A stretch of 64,000 nucleotides of DNA, from positions 1,559,501-1,623,500 of the forward strand of contig NZ_CP155618.1 in the NCBI RefSeq assembly GCF_031128465.2, written 5' to 3'. Below the pieces are notes generated by a model. It was not told the origin of the DNA. It saw nothing but the letters and a program-made list of their open reading frames with translations, and did no database searches. Position 1 is the stretch's first letter. Every line of letters starts with the position of its first letter. The position numbers were made by a program, and so were the translations under genes. Shown piece by piece: positions 1 through 8,864 of the stretch. This DNA comes from Mariniflexile litorale. Its GTDB lineage: Bacteria; Bacteroidota; Bacteroidia; Flavobacteriales; Flavobacteriaceae.

Positions 1-1834
1 ATTGATAAAGAATCGTTCCGTTTTTATCTTCAATAGTTGTTACCATTACTGGCTTTGTATAAACGCCTTTATTGGCAAATGCTGCATATGCTCCTACCAT
101 TTCATAAACACTTAAATCGGCTGTACCTAAAGCAATGGAAGGCACCGCCGGAATATCGGATTCTACACCTAATTTCTTAACTAAATCTATTACAGGTTTT
201 GGCCCAACTTTATCCATTAATCTGGCCGTTATCGTATTTACAGAGTTTGCTAATGCGTTTTTTAAAGTTCTTGAGCCTCCATACTCGCCTCCTGAATTTT
301 TAGGACACCAATCTTCCATATTTCCATATTTGCCTTTTTCAATGCAGAAAGGTGTGTCCGGAAATTCATCACAAGGTGAATAATGTAATTGATCTATGGC
401 TGCGGCATACACAAATGGTTTGAAGGTAGAACCTACTTGGCGTTTTCCCTGTTTAACCTGATCGTATTGAAAATGTCTAAAATTAATACCACCCACCCAA
501 GCTTTTACGTGTCCTGTTTGCGGGTCCATAGCCATCATACCCGTTCTTAAAAACGTTTTATAGTAACGTATGGAATCTATAGGTTTCATAAGCGTATCTA
601 CTTCAGTTGCTTTTCCTTTTCTCCAGGCAAAAACAGACATTTCAGTTGGTTTGTAAAATGATGCTTCAATATCTTTATCTGATTTTCCTAAATCGTATTT
701 CATTTTTCTCCAGCGCTCCGATTGTTTCATAGCGTTTTTTAACAATCTGTTTACTTCATCTTTAGATAAATCTAGAAAAGGAGCTGTTGGGTTTTTTTGA
801 GGGGTATTTTGGCTAAAAAAAGCAGTCTGTAACCTAGACATATGTTCTTGCACCGCATTTTCGGCATATAATTGCATACGAGAATCAATGGTTGTATGAA
901 TTTTTAATCCATCATTGTATAAATCGTGTTTTGTACCATCGGGTTTTAGGTTGTTTTTAATCCAATCTTTCATAAAATTGTCTAAATACCCTCTAAAATA
1001 AGTGGCAATACCTTCACGATGTGATTCTGGTGAGTAGTTTAAATCTAAATCGGTTTTTTGAAGGGAGTCTTTTGTTTTTTCATCTATAAAATCATATTTC
1101 TCCATTTGTGCCAACACAACATTTCTTCTTTGTCTAGTGAGCTCTGGACGCCTTCTAGGATTGAATAACGATGAATTCTTAAACATGCCTACCAACGTAG
1201 CCGATTCCTTTAAATCTAAATCTTTGGGTTCTTTTCCAAAATAAATTCTAGCGGCACTTCTAATACCGTCGGCATTATTTAAAAAGTCATAGATGTTGAA
1301 ATATTGTGCTATAATTTCTTCTTTGGTATATTGTCGTTCTAAACGGGTTGCGATAATCCATTCTTTAATTTTTTGGGTCATTCTACCCAATTTATTTTTA
1401 GAACCTTCACCATGAAACAATTGTTTTGCCAATTGTTGAGAAATAGTACTAGCACCACCACCACTGCCTAATTTAACTATGGCTCTTAAAGTACCAAACG
1501 CATCAATACCAGAATGGTTATGAAAGCGTGCATCTTCAGTAGCCAATAAAGCATCTACTAAATGCTGTGGTAATTCTTCATAATCAACAGGAGTTCTATT
1601 GTCGTTTAAATAGAACTTCCCTAATGTTTTTCCATCGGAAGAAATGATTTCTGCTGCCAAATTTGTTTTAGGATTTTCTAAAACCGTATGGTCGGGCATC
1701 TCACCGAAAAGCCCCCAAGAGGCAAATAAAAATATAAGAATTACAAACAGAATCCCTCCTGCAAATAGCATCCAAAACCAACGGATGTATTTTAAGAAGT
1801 CTTGAGTTGTGGGAGTTTGCTTTTTTGTTGCCAT
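1..1834 (-). CDS. Class A penicillin-binding protein (PBP1A-type), C-terminus cut by window edge
   Basis: Bifunctional peptidoglycan synthase: glycosyltransferase GT51 plus transpeptidase, inner membrane with periplasmic domains. The frame opens at the ATG at 1834 and runs off the left edge after about 611 codons. A short cytoplasmic tail is followed by one membrane segment (about residues 19-40). The GT51 block shows the catalytic-Glu motif ATEDARFHNHSGID and GGASTISQQLAKQ. The transpeptidase shows the active-site motif GSTFKPF (SxxK) near 435 and an SVN motif near 240. The third motif (KTG) would lie beyond the window. It is followed on the same strand by nothing visible here; gldH and the RicT-like gene lie just upstream. 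The family is certain; the exact PBP class name is inferred from domain order. Confidence 0.93.
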   Translation of the reverse strand, partial: MATKKQTPTTQDFLKYIRWFWMLFAGGILFVILIFLFASWGLFGEMPDHTVLENPKTNLAAEIISSDGKTLGKFYLNDNRTPVDYEELPQHLVDALLATEDARFHNHSGIDAFGTLRAIVKLGSGGGASTISQQLAKQLFHGEGSKNKLGRMTQKIKEWIIATRLERQYTKEEIIAQYFNIYDFLNNADGIRSAARIYFGKEPKDLDLKESATLVGMFKNSSLFNPRRRPELTRQRRNVVLAQMEKYDFIDEKTKDSLQKTDLDLNYSPESHREGIATYFRGYLDNFMKDWIKNNLKPDGTKHDLYNDGLKIHTTIDSRMQLYAENAVQEHMSRLQTAFFSQNTPQKNPTAPFLDLSKDEVNRLLKNAMKQSERWRKMKYDLGKSDKDIEASFYKPTEMSVFAWRKGKATEVDTLMKPIDSIRYYKTFLRTGMMAMDPQTGHVKAWVGGINFRHFQYDQVKQGKRQVGSTFKPFVYAAAIDQLHYSPCDEFPDTPFCIEKGKYGNMEDWCPKNSGGEYGGSRTLKNALANSVNTITARLMDKVGPKPVIDLVKKLGVESDIPAVPSIALGTADLSVYEMVGAYAAFANKGVYTKPVMVTTIEDKNGTILYQ

Positions 1835-1883
1835 GGTTTAAGTGTCTTAAGTTATAAGTGTCTTAAGTAATTAAAATTAGGTG

Positions 1884-2375
1884 TTAGTTTTTACTAGGTT
1901 TTTCAATTCTAAAACCTATATCGATAATACCTTCAAGCTCAATAACGCCATTAACCTTTCCGTTTTCTCGCATAGCATGTTGAATATTAACTATATAGTT
2001 TCCTTTTTCTTTAAAAACAACCTGTTCTTTGTACCAAAGTTTATTTTCTTTAACATCTGTTAATCCAGTACCTAAAAATTTTCCTGATGGGTCTGCCATT
2101 TTATACTCCAAGGTGTCTTTTACTGTTTTTCCGTGCGGAAACGCCATTTCAACAATTAGAAATAAATTATTGTATTTATAGGCATTGGTATTTCTTAAAT
2201 TAACAAATAAATTGTAGGCATTTGTTGAATCGGGAACCTTAATATTAAAACTAACAACAGAATCTTTATGCCATTTGTTTGGTATCGGTTGATACGCATC
2301 AAAAACACGATTAGGATCACAAGATGTAAACATAAAAGAAGTTATCAATAAAACTAATAGCACACTATTTCTCAA
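1884..2375 (-). CDS. gldH: Gliding motility lipoprotein GldH
   Basis: Lipoprotein of the Bacteroidota gliding machinery; in the family it is required for gliding and chitin use. From the TTG at 2375 it gives 163 residues, close to the usual GldH length. The N-terminus MRNSVLLVLLITSFMFTSC is a lipoprotein signal with an FTSC lipobox, followed by a body rich in beta-type sequence (SFNIKVPDSTNAYNLFVNLR; LWYKEQVVFKEKGNYIVNI) ending in IDIGFRIEKP. The open frame extends upstream to 2534, but that part is Lys-rich, lies inside the RicT-like gene and would bury the signal peptide. The TTG start overlaps the upstream stop codon by 11 bases, which suggests translational coupling. The name rests on family resemblance and its place next to the RicT-like gene. 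Confidence 0.82.
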   Translation of the reverse strand: MRNSVLLVLLITSFMFTSCDPNRVFDAYQPIPNKWHKDSVVSFNIKVPDSTNAYNLFVNLRNTNAYKYNNLFLIVEMAFPHGKTVKDTLEYKMADPSGKFLGTGLTDVKENKLWYKEQVVFKEKGNYIVNIQHAMRENGKVNGVIELEGIIDIGFRIEKPSKN

Positions 2376-3615
2376 TATTTTTGGTGTTTTGAGGTTTTTT
2401 CCTATTGTTTTTGTTTCTATTATTACTTTTTTTAGCAACTTGGTTTGTCTTTTTATCAGGCGAAGTGTTTTTATTGTCTGTATTATTGCGTCTCTTATTG
2501 TTTTTACGTTTTTTATTTGGCTTTGGACTATCAAAACGTGTTAAACTATCTTGACCTACAACGTTTTCAAACTCGGTTTTAGTATCTTCAATAAGTTCTG
2601 AAGCATATTCTTCCAGACTCGCAATTTTTTGATTTTTCTTATTTAAAGCAATAATTTCGTTGGCTTGTGTAGTCGTTATTTTATGCCAGTTTGCCCATTC
2701 TCCTTCATAAGCATACCACATATGGCCTTTAAAAATATCCGTTTTTTGGCATACTGCAGTTCCTTTTTCTGTTTGTAGTTTTATTTCTGTTTTTGGAAAG
2801 CTCTTTAAGGCATCAAGGTAACTATCTAACTCATAATTTAGACAACATTTAAGTTTACCACATTGACCTGCAAGTTTTAACGGATTTAACGATAATTGCT
2901 GGTAACGCGCTGCGGAAGTACTCACCGAACGAAAATCTGTTAACCACGTGGAGCAACACAATTCACGGCCACACGAACCAATACCACCAAGTCTGGCAGC
3001 TTCTTGACGAAACCCTACTTGTTTCATCTCAATTCGAGTTCTAAATTCGCGCGCAAATACTTTAATCAATTCTCTAAAGTCTACACGCTCTTCTGCGGTG
3101 TAATAAAAAGTAGCTTTACTGGCATCACCTTGAAATTCGATGTCAGAAATTTTCATATGCAACTTTAAATCGATCGCAAATTGACGTGCACGCACCTTCA
3201 TAGGTTCTTCTTTTTCGCGTGCATCTTTCCAAATATCAATATCTTTTTGACTTGCTTTTCTGTAAATTTTAAGAATTTCATCAGGCGTTTCTGAAATATT
3301 TTTGCGTTTCATTTGAACACGCACTAATTCCCCCGCAAGGGTAACCATCCCAATATCATGACCAGATTGAGCCTGTGTAGCCACAACATCGCCAATACTT
3401 AAAGTTAAGTTTTCGGTGTTGTTGTAGTATTCTTTTCTACCATTTTTAAAACGAACTTCAACCCAACTAAACGGTTTTTCACCATTAGGAAGCGACATAT
3501 TGGCTAACCAATCGAAAACAGTGAGTTTATTACAACTATCTGTTCCACAAGTACCATTATTTTTACATCCTTTTGGTTGACCGTCTTTTCCAGTTGAACA
3601 ACTGTTACAAGCCAT
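2365..3615 (-). CDS. ricT: RicT-like PSP1-domain protein
   Basis: Homologue of RicT/YaaT, a PSP1-domain protein that in Bacillus forms an Fe-S complex (Ric) affecting RNA processing and development. 416 residues. The Cys-rich N-terminus (MACNSCSTGKDG, then GTCGTDSC) precedes the PSP1 core. Two cysteine blocks typical of the family, GSCGRELCCSTW and GQCGKLKCCLNYE, sit near residues 215-265 and could hold a cluster. The last 60 or so residues are a low-complexity Lys/Asn/Arg tail and look disordered. It lies between gldH and a 204-base gap, in the same direction as gldH, and the two overlap. The role in this organism is inferred; the domain call is strong. Confidence 0.85.
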   Translation of the reverse strand: MACNSCSTGKDGQPKGCKNNGTCGTDSCNKLTVFDWLANMSLPNGEKPFSWVEVRFKNGRKEYYNNTENLTLSIGDVVATQAQSGHDIGMVTLAGELVRVQMKRKNISETPDEILKIYRKASQKDIDIWKDAREKEEPMKVRARQFAIDLKLHMKISDIEFQGDASKATFYYTAEERVDFRELIKVFAREFRTRIEMKQVGFRQEAARLGGIGSCGRELCCSTWLTDFRSVSTSAARYQQLSLNPLKLAGQCGKLKCCLNYELDSYLDALKSFPKTEIKLQTEKGTAVCQKTDIFKGHMWYAYEGEWANWHKITTTQANEIIALNKKNQKIASLEEYASELIEDTKTEFENVVGQDSLTRFDSPKPNKKRKNNKRRNNTDNKNTSPDKKTNQVAKKSNNRNKNNRKKPQNTKNIEK

Positions 3616-3682
3616 AAGTTTTTATATATTGAATTCGTTAATAATTAGATTATTACGAATGGAGGTTCATAATTCTTTTTAG

Positions 3683-3701
3683 TTTCCCACTTTCGTGGAA
3701 A
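3683..3701. repeat. Small palindromic repeat, family 1 copy
   Basis: Hairpin TTTCCCAC-TTTC-GTGGAAA, one base short of perfect, in the 204-base gap upstream of the RicT-like gene. It resembles the hairpins at 9693-9712 and 19045-19062, which share the TTCC...GGAA arms and a TTTC or TTCG-type loop. No gene was seen elsewhere in this gap. Confidence 0.5.
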
Positions 3702-3819
3702 TGAAAATTTTAAAGGTTTTTTTTTGATTAAAACCCAAAAAATTCTTCTCGATGTAAATATAAGATTATTCTAAAGACTTAAAACAAAGATTTATTCATT
3801 AATTATTTCAACAAAAAAT

Positions 3820-4893
3820 CTAAGCATCTTTCTTTTGAAAATGGTCAAAAATATTCCTTAAATCTTTTTTATATGGCAAGTGGTTAGCGCGTCCTTTTTT
3901 AAAGATGTCGTTACTATTGCCTTGTCCTTTTCTAAGTTCTTTTTGGGCTTCATGCGGCAACCTATTTATCTCCATACAGGTTGTAGAACAGCAATTTTCC
4001 ATCTCTTTTTGACATTTTGGACACTGAATGAATAGCAAATGGCAAGCTTCGTTTGCGCAATTGGTATGCACATCGAAAGGTGCTCCGCATTGGTGGCAAT
4101 TTGCTATTATATCTTCACTAATCCGTTCGGCGCGTCTGTCGTCAAACACAAAATTTTGACCTAAAAATTTATTATCTAAGTTTTGTTCTTTTACTTGGCG
4201 TGTATATTCAATAATTCCTCCTTCTAATTGGTACACGTTTTTAAAACCTTTATGTTTAAAATAGGCACTGGCTTTTTCGCAACGGATGCCGCCTGTGCAA
4301 TACATCACTAAGTTTTTATCTTCTTTGTGATCTTTTAAATCTGTTTCAATAATGTCTAAAGAATCTCTAAACGTATCCACATCAGGTGTAATGGCATTTT
4401 TAAAATGACCTATTTCACTTTCGTAATGATTACGCATATCAACCAAAACCGTATTTTCATCTTCAATAAAACTATTGAATTGTTCTGCTGCCAAATGGAT
4501 CCCTTTATTGGTAACATCAAATGTTTCATCATTTAAACCGTCGGCAACAATTTTATTGCGCACTTTCACTTTCAGCTTTAAAAATGATTTATTGTCTTGT
4601 TCAACCGCAATATTCAAACGGATGCCTTTTAAAAAATCGATGCTATCTAAATGGGCTTTGAATTCATTAAAGCGATCGGCAGGTAAAGACAGTTGCCCAT
4701 TAATACCTTCGTGAGCTACATAAATTCTGCCTAACACCTCTAAAGCATCCCAAGTTAAAAATAAATGGTCTCTAAAAATTTGTGGATTTCCAATATGAGC
4801 GTATTGGTAAAAAGAAAGAGTTAAACGGCTTTTTCCAGCTTCGTCTATTAATTCTGCTCTTTCTTTTGCGCTTAATTTATTGTACAGTTGCAT
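3820..4893 (-). CDS. trhO: tRNA uridine(34) hydroxylase TrhO (rhodanese family)
   Basis: TrhO (YceA) makes 5-hydroxyuridine at the wobble position of tRNAs by an oxygen-dependent route. 357 residues, normal for the family. An N-terminal acylphosphatase-like domain (about 20-115) is followed by a rhodanese domain with active-site loop MYCTGGIRCEKAS, catalytic Cys199, preceded by VLVDMRNHYESEIGHF. The C-terminus carries a Cys/His cluster (NCHQCG, CPKCQKEMENCC) likely to bind zinc. The ATG at 4893 is preceded by a good promoter (4934-4965). Transcribed away from recA. Confidence 0.93.
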   Translation of the reverse strand: MQLYNKLSAKERAELIDEAGKSRLTLSFYQYAHIGNPQIFRDHLFLTWDALEVLGRIYVAHEGINGQLSLPADRFNEFKAHLDSIDFLKGIRLNIAVEQDNKSFLKLKVKVRNKIVADGLNDETFDVTNKGIHLAAEQFNSFIEDENTVLVDMRNHYESEIGHFKNAITPDVDTFRDSLDIIETDLKDHKEDKNLVMYCTGGIRCEKASAYFKHKGFKNVYQLEGGIIEYTRQVKEQNLDNKFLGQNFVFDDRRAERISEDIIANCHQCGAPFDVHTNCANEACHLLFIQCPKCQKEMENCCSTTCMEINRLPHEAQKELRKGQGNSNDIFKKGRANHLPYKKDLRNIFDHFQKKDA

Positions 4894-4933
4894 GCTATAC
4901 TAATGTTTTAAGTTAAAGAATTATTTTATAATA

Positions 4934-4965
4934 CAAAAGTACAATTTTTAAAAAAACTGACACAA
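4934..4965 (-). promoter_or_regulatory. Promoter for trhO (Bacteroidota type)
   Basis: On the minus strand a -33 TTG (4963-4965) is followed after 21 bases by TACTTTTG (4934-4941), matching the TAnnTTTG -7 element. The predicted transcript start near 4927 leaves a leader of about 34 bases before the trhO ATG. Confidence 0.5.
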
Positions 4966-4975
4966 TAATCACAAA

Positions 4976-5006
4976 AAAAGCACCTATATAATAATTAGGT
5001 GCTTTT
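4976..5006. terminator. Terminator-like hairpin between divergent trhO and recA
   Basis: An 11-bp perfect stem, AAAAGCACCTA / TAGGTGCTTTT, with a 9-base loop. On the minus strand it is followed by a run of seven T, so it would stop leftward transcripts; on the plus strand it ends in four T. Its position is odd because both neighbours start here and none ends. It could end a small unannotated RNA or a leader transcript. The rest of the 286-base gap shows no gene. Confidence 0.6.
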
Positions 5007-5179
5007 AAAGAAAAATTAGAGTTAGTCTACTTTAAAAGTATTCTAAAGATAAGTTTCATAGCAAAATCTTTCCCTATTTATTAATAGATACAAAATGTTG
5101 ATAAAGGTTGCGTTATAAAATTGTAAGATGACAAAACTTATACTATTTTAGCATTCATTACTTTAGAAAATAAAAAAAA

Positions 5180-6193
5180 ATGAGCAGCGAAAAAGAAGCT
5201 AAATTAAAAGCACTAAAACTTACATTAGATAAATTAGACAAGGCCTACGGAAAAGGTACCGTAATGAAAATGAGCGACAAAGCAGTAGTTGATGTAGACG
5301 CTATTTCATCGGGTTCTCTTGGCTTAGATATTGCCTTAGGCGTTGGCGGCTACCCACGCGGGCGTGTTATTGAAATTTACGGTCCAGAATCTTCAGGAAA
5401 AACAACCCTAACATTACATGCTATTGCCGAGGCGCAAAAAGCAGGCGGTATTGCAGCTTTCATTGATGCTGAACATGCTTTTGATAGATTTTATGCTGAA
5501 AAATTAGGCGTAGATTTAGACAACTTAATTATTTCTCAACCAGATAACGGTGAACAAGCCTTAGAAATAACAGATAATTTAATTCGCTCAGGCGCTATTG
5601 ATATTGTAGTTATCGATTCGGTAGCAGCCTTAACACCAAAAAGTGAAATTGAAGGTGAAATGGGCGACTCTAAAATGGGGTTACATGCCCGTTTAATGTC
5701 ACAAGCCTTAAGAAAACTAACAGCATCTATTAGTAAAACAAACTGTACCGTTATATTTATTAACCAGTTAAGAGAGAAAATTGGTGTTATGTTTGGTAAC
5801 CCAGAAACAACTACAGGTGGTAATGCTTTAAAGTTTTACGCATCCGTGCGATTGGATATTCGTCGTTCAACTCAAATAAAAGAAACCGATGGAAATGTTA
5901 CAGGTAATAAAACCCGAGTAAAAGTCGTTAAAAATAAAGTAGCTCCTCCTTTCAAAATGGCCGAATTTGACATTATGTACGGTGAAGGCATTAGTAAAGT
6001 AGGAGAGGTTTTAGACATCGCTGTTGAAAACGAAATTGTTAAAAAAAGCGGGTCGTGGTTTAGTTATGAAGATACTAAACTCGGACAAGGTAGAGATGCT
6101 GTGAAAGCATTAATAAAAGACAACCCAGAACTCATGGACGAACTCGAAGCCAAGGTTAGAAAAATAGCCAAAGCCGCTTCTGAATCAGAATAG
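5180..6193 (+). CDS. recA: Recombinase RecA
   Basis: ATP-dependent strand-exchange protein of homologous recombination and trigger of the SOS response. 337 residues. The Walker A motif GPESSGKTT is at about 68-76, Walker B is [12 protein letters not shown], and the L1/L2 DNA-binding loop region includes [20 protein letters not shown]. The C-terminus is shorter and less acidic than in E. coli. The ATG follows a run of A with no Shine-Dalgarno sequence, as is usual in this phylum. A strong hairpin terminator follows at 6201. No LexA-type box was recognised upstream. Confidence 0.98.
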   Translation: MSSEKEAKLKALKLTLDKLDKAYGKGTVMKMSDKAVVDVDAISSGSLGLDIALGVGGYPRGRVIEIYGPESSGKTTLTLHAIAEAQKAGGIAAFIDAEHAFDRFYAEKLGVDLDNLIISQPDNGEQALEITDNLIRSGAIDIVVIDSVAALTPKSEIEGEMGDSKMGLHARLMSQALRKLTASISKTNCTVIFINQLREKIGVMFGNPETTTGGNALKFYASVRLDIRRSTQIKETDGNVTGNKTRVKVVKNKVAPPFKMAEFDIMYGEGISKVGEVLDIAVENEIVKKSGSWFSYEDTKLGQGRDAVKALIKDNPELMDELEAKVRKIAKAASESE

Positions 6194-6200
6194 TTTAAAA

Positions 6201-6226
6201 AATCCCGAATCATCGGGATTTTTTTT
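6201..6226 (+). terminator. Rho-independent terminator of recA
   Basis: Perfect 8-bp stem AATCCCGA-ATCA-TCGGGATT followed by a run of T, starting 8 bases after the recA stop codon. Confidence 0.9.
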
Positions 6227-6291
6227 GTTTTAATACGCAACCTTTTAATAGCAAATGCATCTAAAGAATAAAAGTTAAAATTTTATTTTTT

Positions 6292-6705
6292 ATGAAACAG
6301 TTAATAGCCCTTAGTTTTGCTTTAGTTTTGCTGACTTCCTGCAGTCTAGACGATGACAATAATAGTAACTATAGCTTTGAAGTTTTACCCGTAGAGAGTG
6401 TTGATATCCCTACTGAATTTGTATTAGGTGAAACATACCCAATAACGGTAACCTATTTAAAACCCACAGCATGCCATGTATTTAAAGAATTTTATTATTC
6501 AAAAAATCTAAATGAACGTACTGTAGCCCCTGTAACATACGTTTATGGAAATGATAATTGCGAAACTTTGGATAATATTACAGAAGATGCTACTTTTAAC
6601 TTTATAGTTACAAGTAATGGTTCTTACATTTTTAAATTTTGGCAAGGAGAAGATGAAGACGGAGAAGATCAATATCTTACAATTGAAGTGCCTGTAACCG
6701 AATAA
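6292..6705 (+). CDS. Small predicted lipoprotein, unknown function
   Basis: 137 residues that I do not recognise as a named family. The N-terminus MKQLIALSFALVLLTSC is a clear lipoprotein signal with an LTSC lipobox, followed by an acidic spacer (SLDDDNN) of the kind seen in surface-exposed Bacteroidota lipoproteins. The mature part has two cysteines (TACHVFKEF and NDNCETLD) that could form a disulfide, and reads as a compact beta domain ending in an acidic stretch (WQGEDEDGEDQY). It sits between recA and an ECF sigma gene, 20 bases upstream of the latter, so it may be cotranscribed with it. Confidence 0.72.
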   Translation: MKQLIALSFALVLLTSCSLDDDNNSNYSFEVLPVESVDIPTEFVLGETYPITVTYLKPTACHVFKEFYYSKNLNERTVAPVTYVYGNDNCETLDNITEDATFNFIVTSNGSYIFKFWQGEDEDGEDQYLTIEVPVTE

Positions 6706-6725
6706 ATTTAAGTTTTAACTAACGC

Positions 6726-7277
6726 ATGTTTAAATTGAGTTTGAATCAACTCATAGAAAATTGTAAAAATAATGATACTAAAGCGCAAAGTGAATTGTAT
6801 AAACTCTTTTCGAGTAAACTTTTCTCTGTATGCTTAAAGTATTCAAGGAACTATGCCGAAGCGGAAGATAATTTACAAGACGCTTTTATAACAATTTTCA
6901 AAAAAATAAATCAATATAAAAACAAAGGCTCGTTTGAAGGTTGGCTTAAGCGGGTTACAATAAATACCGTTTTACAACAATATAGAAACGAAAAGGTTTT
7001 TGATATTATAAATGAAAATACTGTTGATGATGTTGAATTAGAAGTAGACGAAGATACACTATCTATCGACTATCTTTTACGAATCATTCAAGAATTGCCG
7101 GACAGATATCGATTGGTTTTTAACTTATATGTGTTAGATGGTTATTCACATAAAGACATAGCTGCTATGTTGGAAATAAATATAGGTACTTCAAAATCTA
7201 ATTTAGCCCGTGCTAGACAAATTTTGAAACAAACCATTCAAGATTACAAAACAACACAAAGTTTACAATCATTATAA
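6726..7277 (+). CDS. ECF-type RNA polymerase sigma factor
   Basis: Sigma-70 family factor of the extracytoplasmic-function group, 183 residues. Region 2 (about residues 25-95) contains YAEAEDNLQDAFITIFKKI and the linker GSFEGWLKRVTINTVLQQYR. Region 4 (about 118-170) contains LPDRYRLVFNLYVLDGYSHK and the helix-turn-helix DIAAMLEINIGTSKSNLARA. Its stop codon is directly followed by the ATG of the next gene, a membrane protein with anti-sigma-like layout, the usual sigma/anti-sigma pairing. It probably regulates its own operon; the target promoters cannot be read here. Confidence 0.93.
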   Translation: MFKLSLNQLIENCKNNDTKAQSELYKLFSSKLFSVCLKYSRNYAEAEDNLQDAFITIFKKINQYKNKGSFEGWLKRVTINTVLQQYRNEKVFDIINENTVDDVELEVDEDTLSIDYLLRIIQELPDRYRLVFNLYVLDGYSHKDIAAMLEINIGTSKSNLARARQILKQTIQDYKTTQSLQSL

Positions 7278-8780
7278 ATGAGTGATAAAAAACATATAGA
7301 TAGGTTATTTCAAGAACACTTTAAAGATTTTGAAGCGAGTCCTAGTGATGCCGTTTGGAAAAACATTGAAGCTGAACTTAACCAAGACAAGAAAAAACGC
7401 CGTATCATTCCAATATGGTGGCGTTATGGGGGTGTGGCAGCACTATTAGCACTGCTATTAACCATGGGAGGTACATATTTTTTCAATGAAGAAAACACAA
7501 ACCCCATTCAAGTAGTTGATACTGAAGATAATCAAACTCGAAGTTCAAACATTTCTAACGACATTAAAGTAGCTGTTGAAAATGATAAACCTACACAAAA
7601 TAATTTAGAAAATGGTTCTCAAAATAACGCTAAAGTTGTTGAGTCAAGCACAACTAAAATATTGTATGAATCATCCATAGTAAATACATCTTCTTCAACC
7701 AATAAAAATGAAAGTATCCATCAATCAGGTTTGCCTTCAAATAAAAAAGCGAATATAAAAAATAGTTTAACACCATCAATTAACAATGCTTTTGCTACAA
7801 ATTCCCAAGGCAAATCCGAAAATAAAAATAAATCCATACATACAGCTGTGGTTAACAATTCAAAAAATACAGACGAAACACTTCAGACAAGTGGATCATT
7901 GATCAATACTCAAAAAGCCAAAGAATTAATTAGCAACGCTTCAAAAGACAACACTTCTATTGCAAAAATTGAAGATAAAGAAAAGAAAACTTTGACGATA
8001 GAAGAGGTCTTGGATAAAGATAAAGAGGTTGTTGAAAATGAAAAAAGCGCTAACAAATGGCGTATTACCCCAAACGCAGCACCTGTTTATTTTAATAGTT
8101 TGGGTGAAGGCTCATCTATAGACCCAGAGCTTAACGCCAACTCTAAAACGGGTGAAATCGGCATGAGTTATGGTATTAGTGCGAGCTATGCTGTTAACAA
8201 TAAATTAAGCGTACGTTCGGGTATTAACAAAGTAAACTTAGGTTATAATACCAACAATGTCGTTATTTATCAACCGGTTGGTGCAAGTTCTAGTTCCCGT
8301 ATGCTACAGAACGTTAATTCAAATTCAAATACTAAAAATTATGATGCTCCTAATAATAATATTTCGATTATTAGTGGAGAAACTTTAAGTGCAAAACCAG
8401 ACTCTTTTTCCTCCACAAGCACTTCTATTAATCAGTCTTTAGGTTACATTGAAGTCCCTTTAGAAATTCAATACGCTCTAGTTAATAGTAAATTGGGGAT
8501 TAACGTTATTGGAGGTTTTAGTTCGTTCTTTTTAAGTGACAATAAAGTGTTTTCTGAAGGTGAAACAGGACAAAGAGCCTTTATAGGTGAAGCAGATAAT
8601 ATAAATAAAATAAGTTACAGTGCTAATTTTGGAGTGGGTTTTAACTATCAAGTTTCTAAAAAAATAGATGTGAATTTAGAACCTATGTTTAAATATCAAA
8701 TTAACACATTTAATGATACCTCTGGTAATTTTACACCATTTTTCATAGGTGTTTATACTGGATTCACCATTAAATTCTAG
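7278..8780 (+). CDS. Anti-sigma-like membrane protein fused to an outer-membrane beta-barrel-type domain
   Basis: 500 residues starting right at the sigma-factor stop codon. Residues 1-45 form a cytoplasmic part with the pattern HIDRLFQEHFKDFEA...VWKNIEAEL often seen at the start of Bacteroidota anti-sigma-like proteins. One membrane helix follows (about 48-69, RYGGVAALLALLLTMGGTYF). Residues 70-260 are a Ser/Asn/Lys-rich, low-complexity linker. The C-terminal part (about 265-500) has alternating beta-strand sequence (YGISASYAVNNKLSVRSGIN; LGYIEVPLEIQYALV) and ends in a terminal Phe (TGFTIKF), like outer-membrane barrels. It may regulate the upstream sigma factor. Function is inferred from layout only. 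Confidence 0.75.
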   Translation: MSDKKHIDRLFQEHFKDFEASPSDAVWKNIEAELNQDKKKRRIIPIWWRYGGVAALLALLLTMGGTYFFNEENTNPIQVVDTEDNQTRSSNISNDIKVAVENDKPTQNNLENGSQNNAKVVESSTTKILYESSIVNTSSSTNKNESIHQSGLPSNKKANIKNSLTPSINNAFATNSQGKSENKNKSIHTAVVNNSKNTDETLQTSGSLINTQKAKELISNASKDNTSIAKIEDKEKKTLTIEEVLDKDKEVVENEKSANKWRITPNAAPVYFNSLGEGSSIDPELNANSKTGEIGMSYGISASYAVNNKLSVRSGINKVNLGYNTNNVVIYQPVGASSSSRMLQNVNSNSNTKNYDAPNNNISIISGETLSAKPDSFSSTSTSINQSLGYIEVPLEIQYALVNSKLGINVIGGFSSFFLSDNKVFSEGETGQRAFIGEADNINKISYSANFGVGFNYQVSKKIDVNLEPMFKYQINTFNDTSGNFTPFFIGVYTGFTIKF

Positions 8781-8832
8781 ATTTTGGTTAATTCTAGGTA
8801 TTGATTTTCATTAAGTTCGAAAATTAATGTCC

Positions 8833-8864
8833 AAAAAGACTGCTCTCCCCAGAGCAGTCTTTTT
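8833..8864. terminator. Bidirectional terminator between convergent genes
   Basis: A 14-bp perfect stem, AAAAAGACTGCTCT / AGAGCAGTCTTTTT, with a CCCC loop and A/T runs at both sides. It serves the plus-strand anti-sigma-like gene and the minus-strand acyltransferase, whose stop codon overlaps its right end. Confidence 0.88.

Noticed and set aside
2376-2534. N-terminal extension of GldH
   Set aside because: Lies inside the RicT-like gene, is Lys-rich and would hide the lipoprotein signal.
5007-5179. Possible 6S-type RNA upstream of recA
   Set aside because: No convincing long hairpin or promoter could be traced by eye; kept only as a test proposal.
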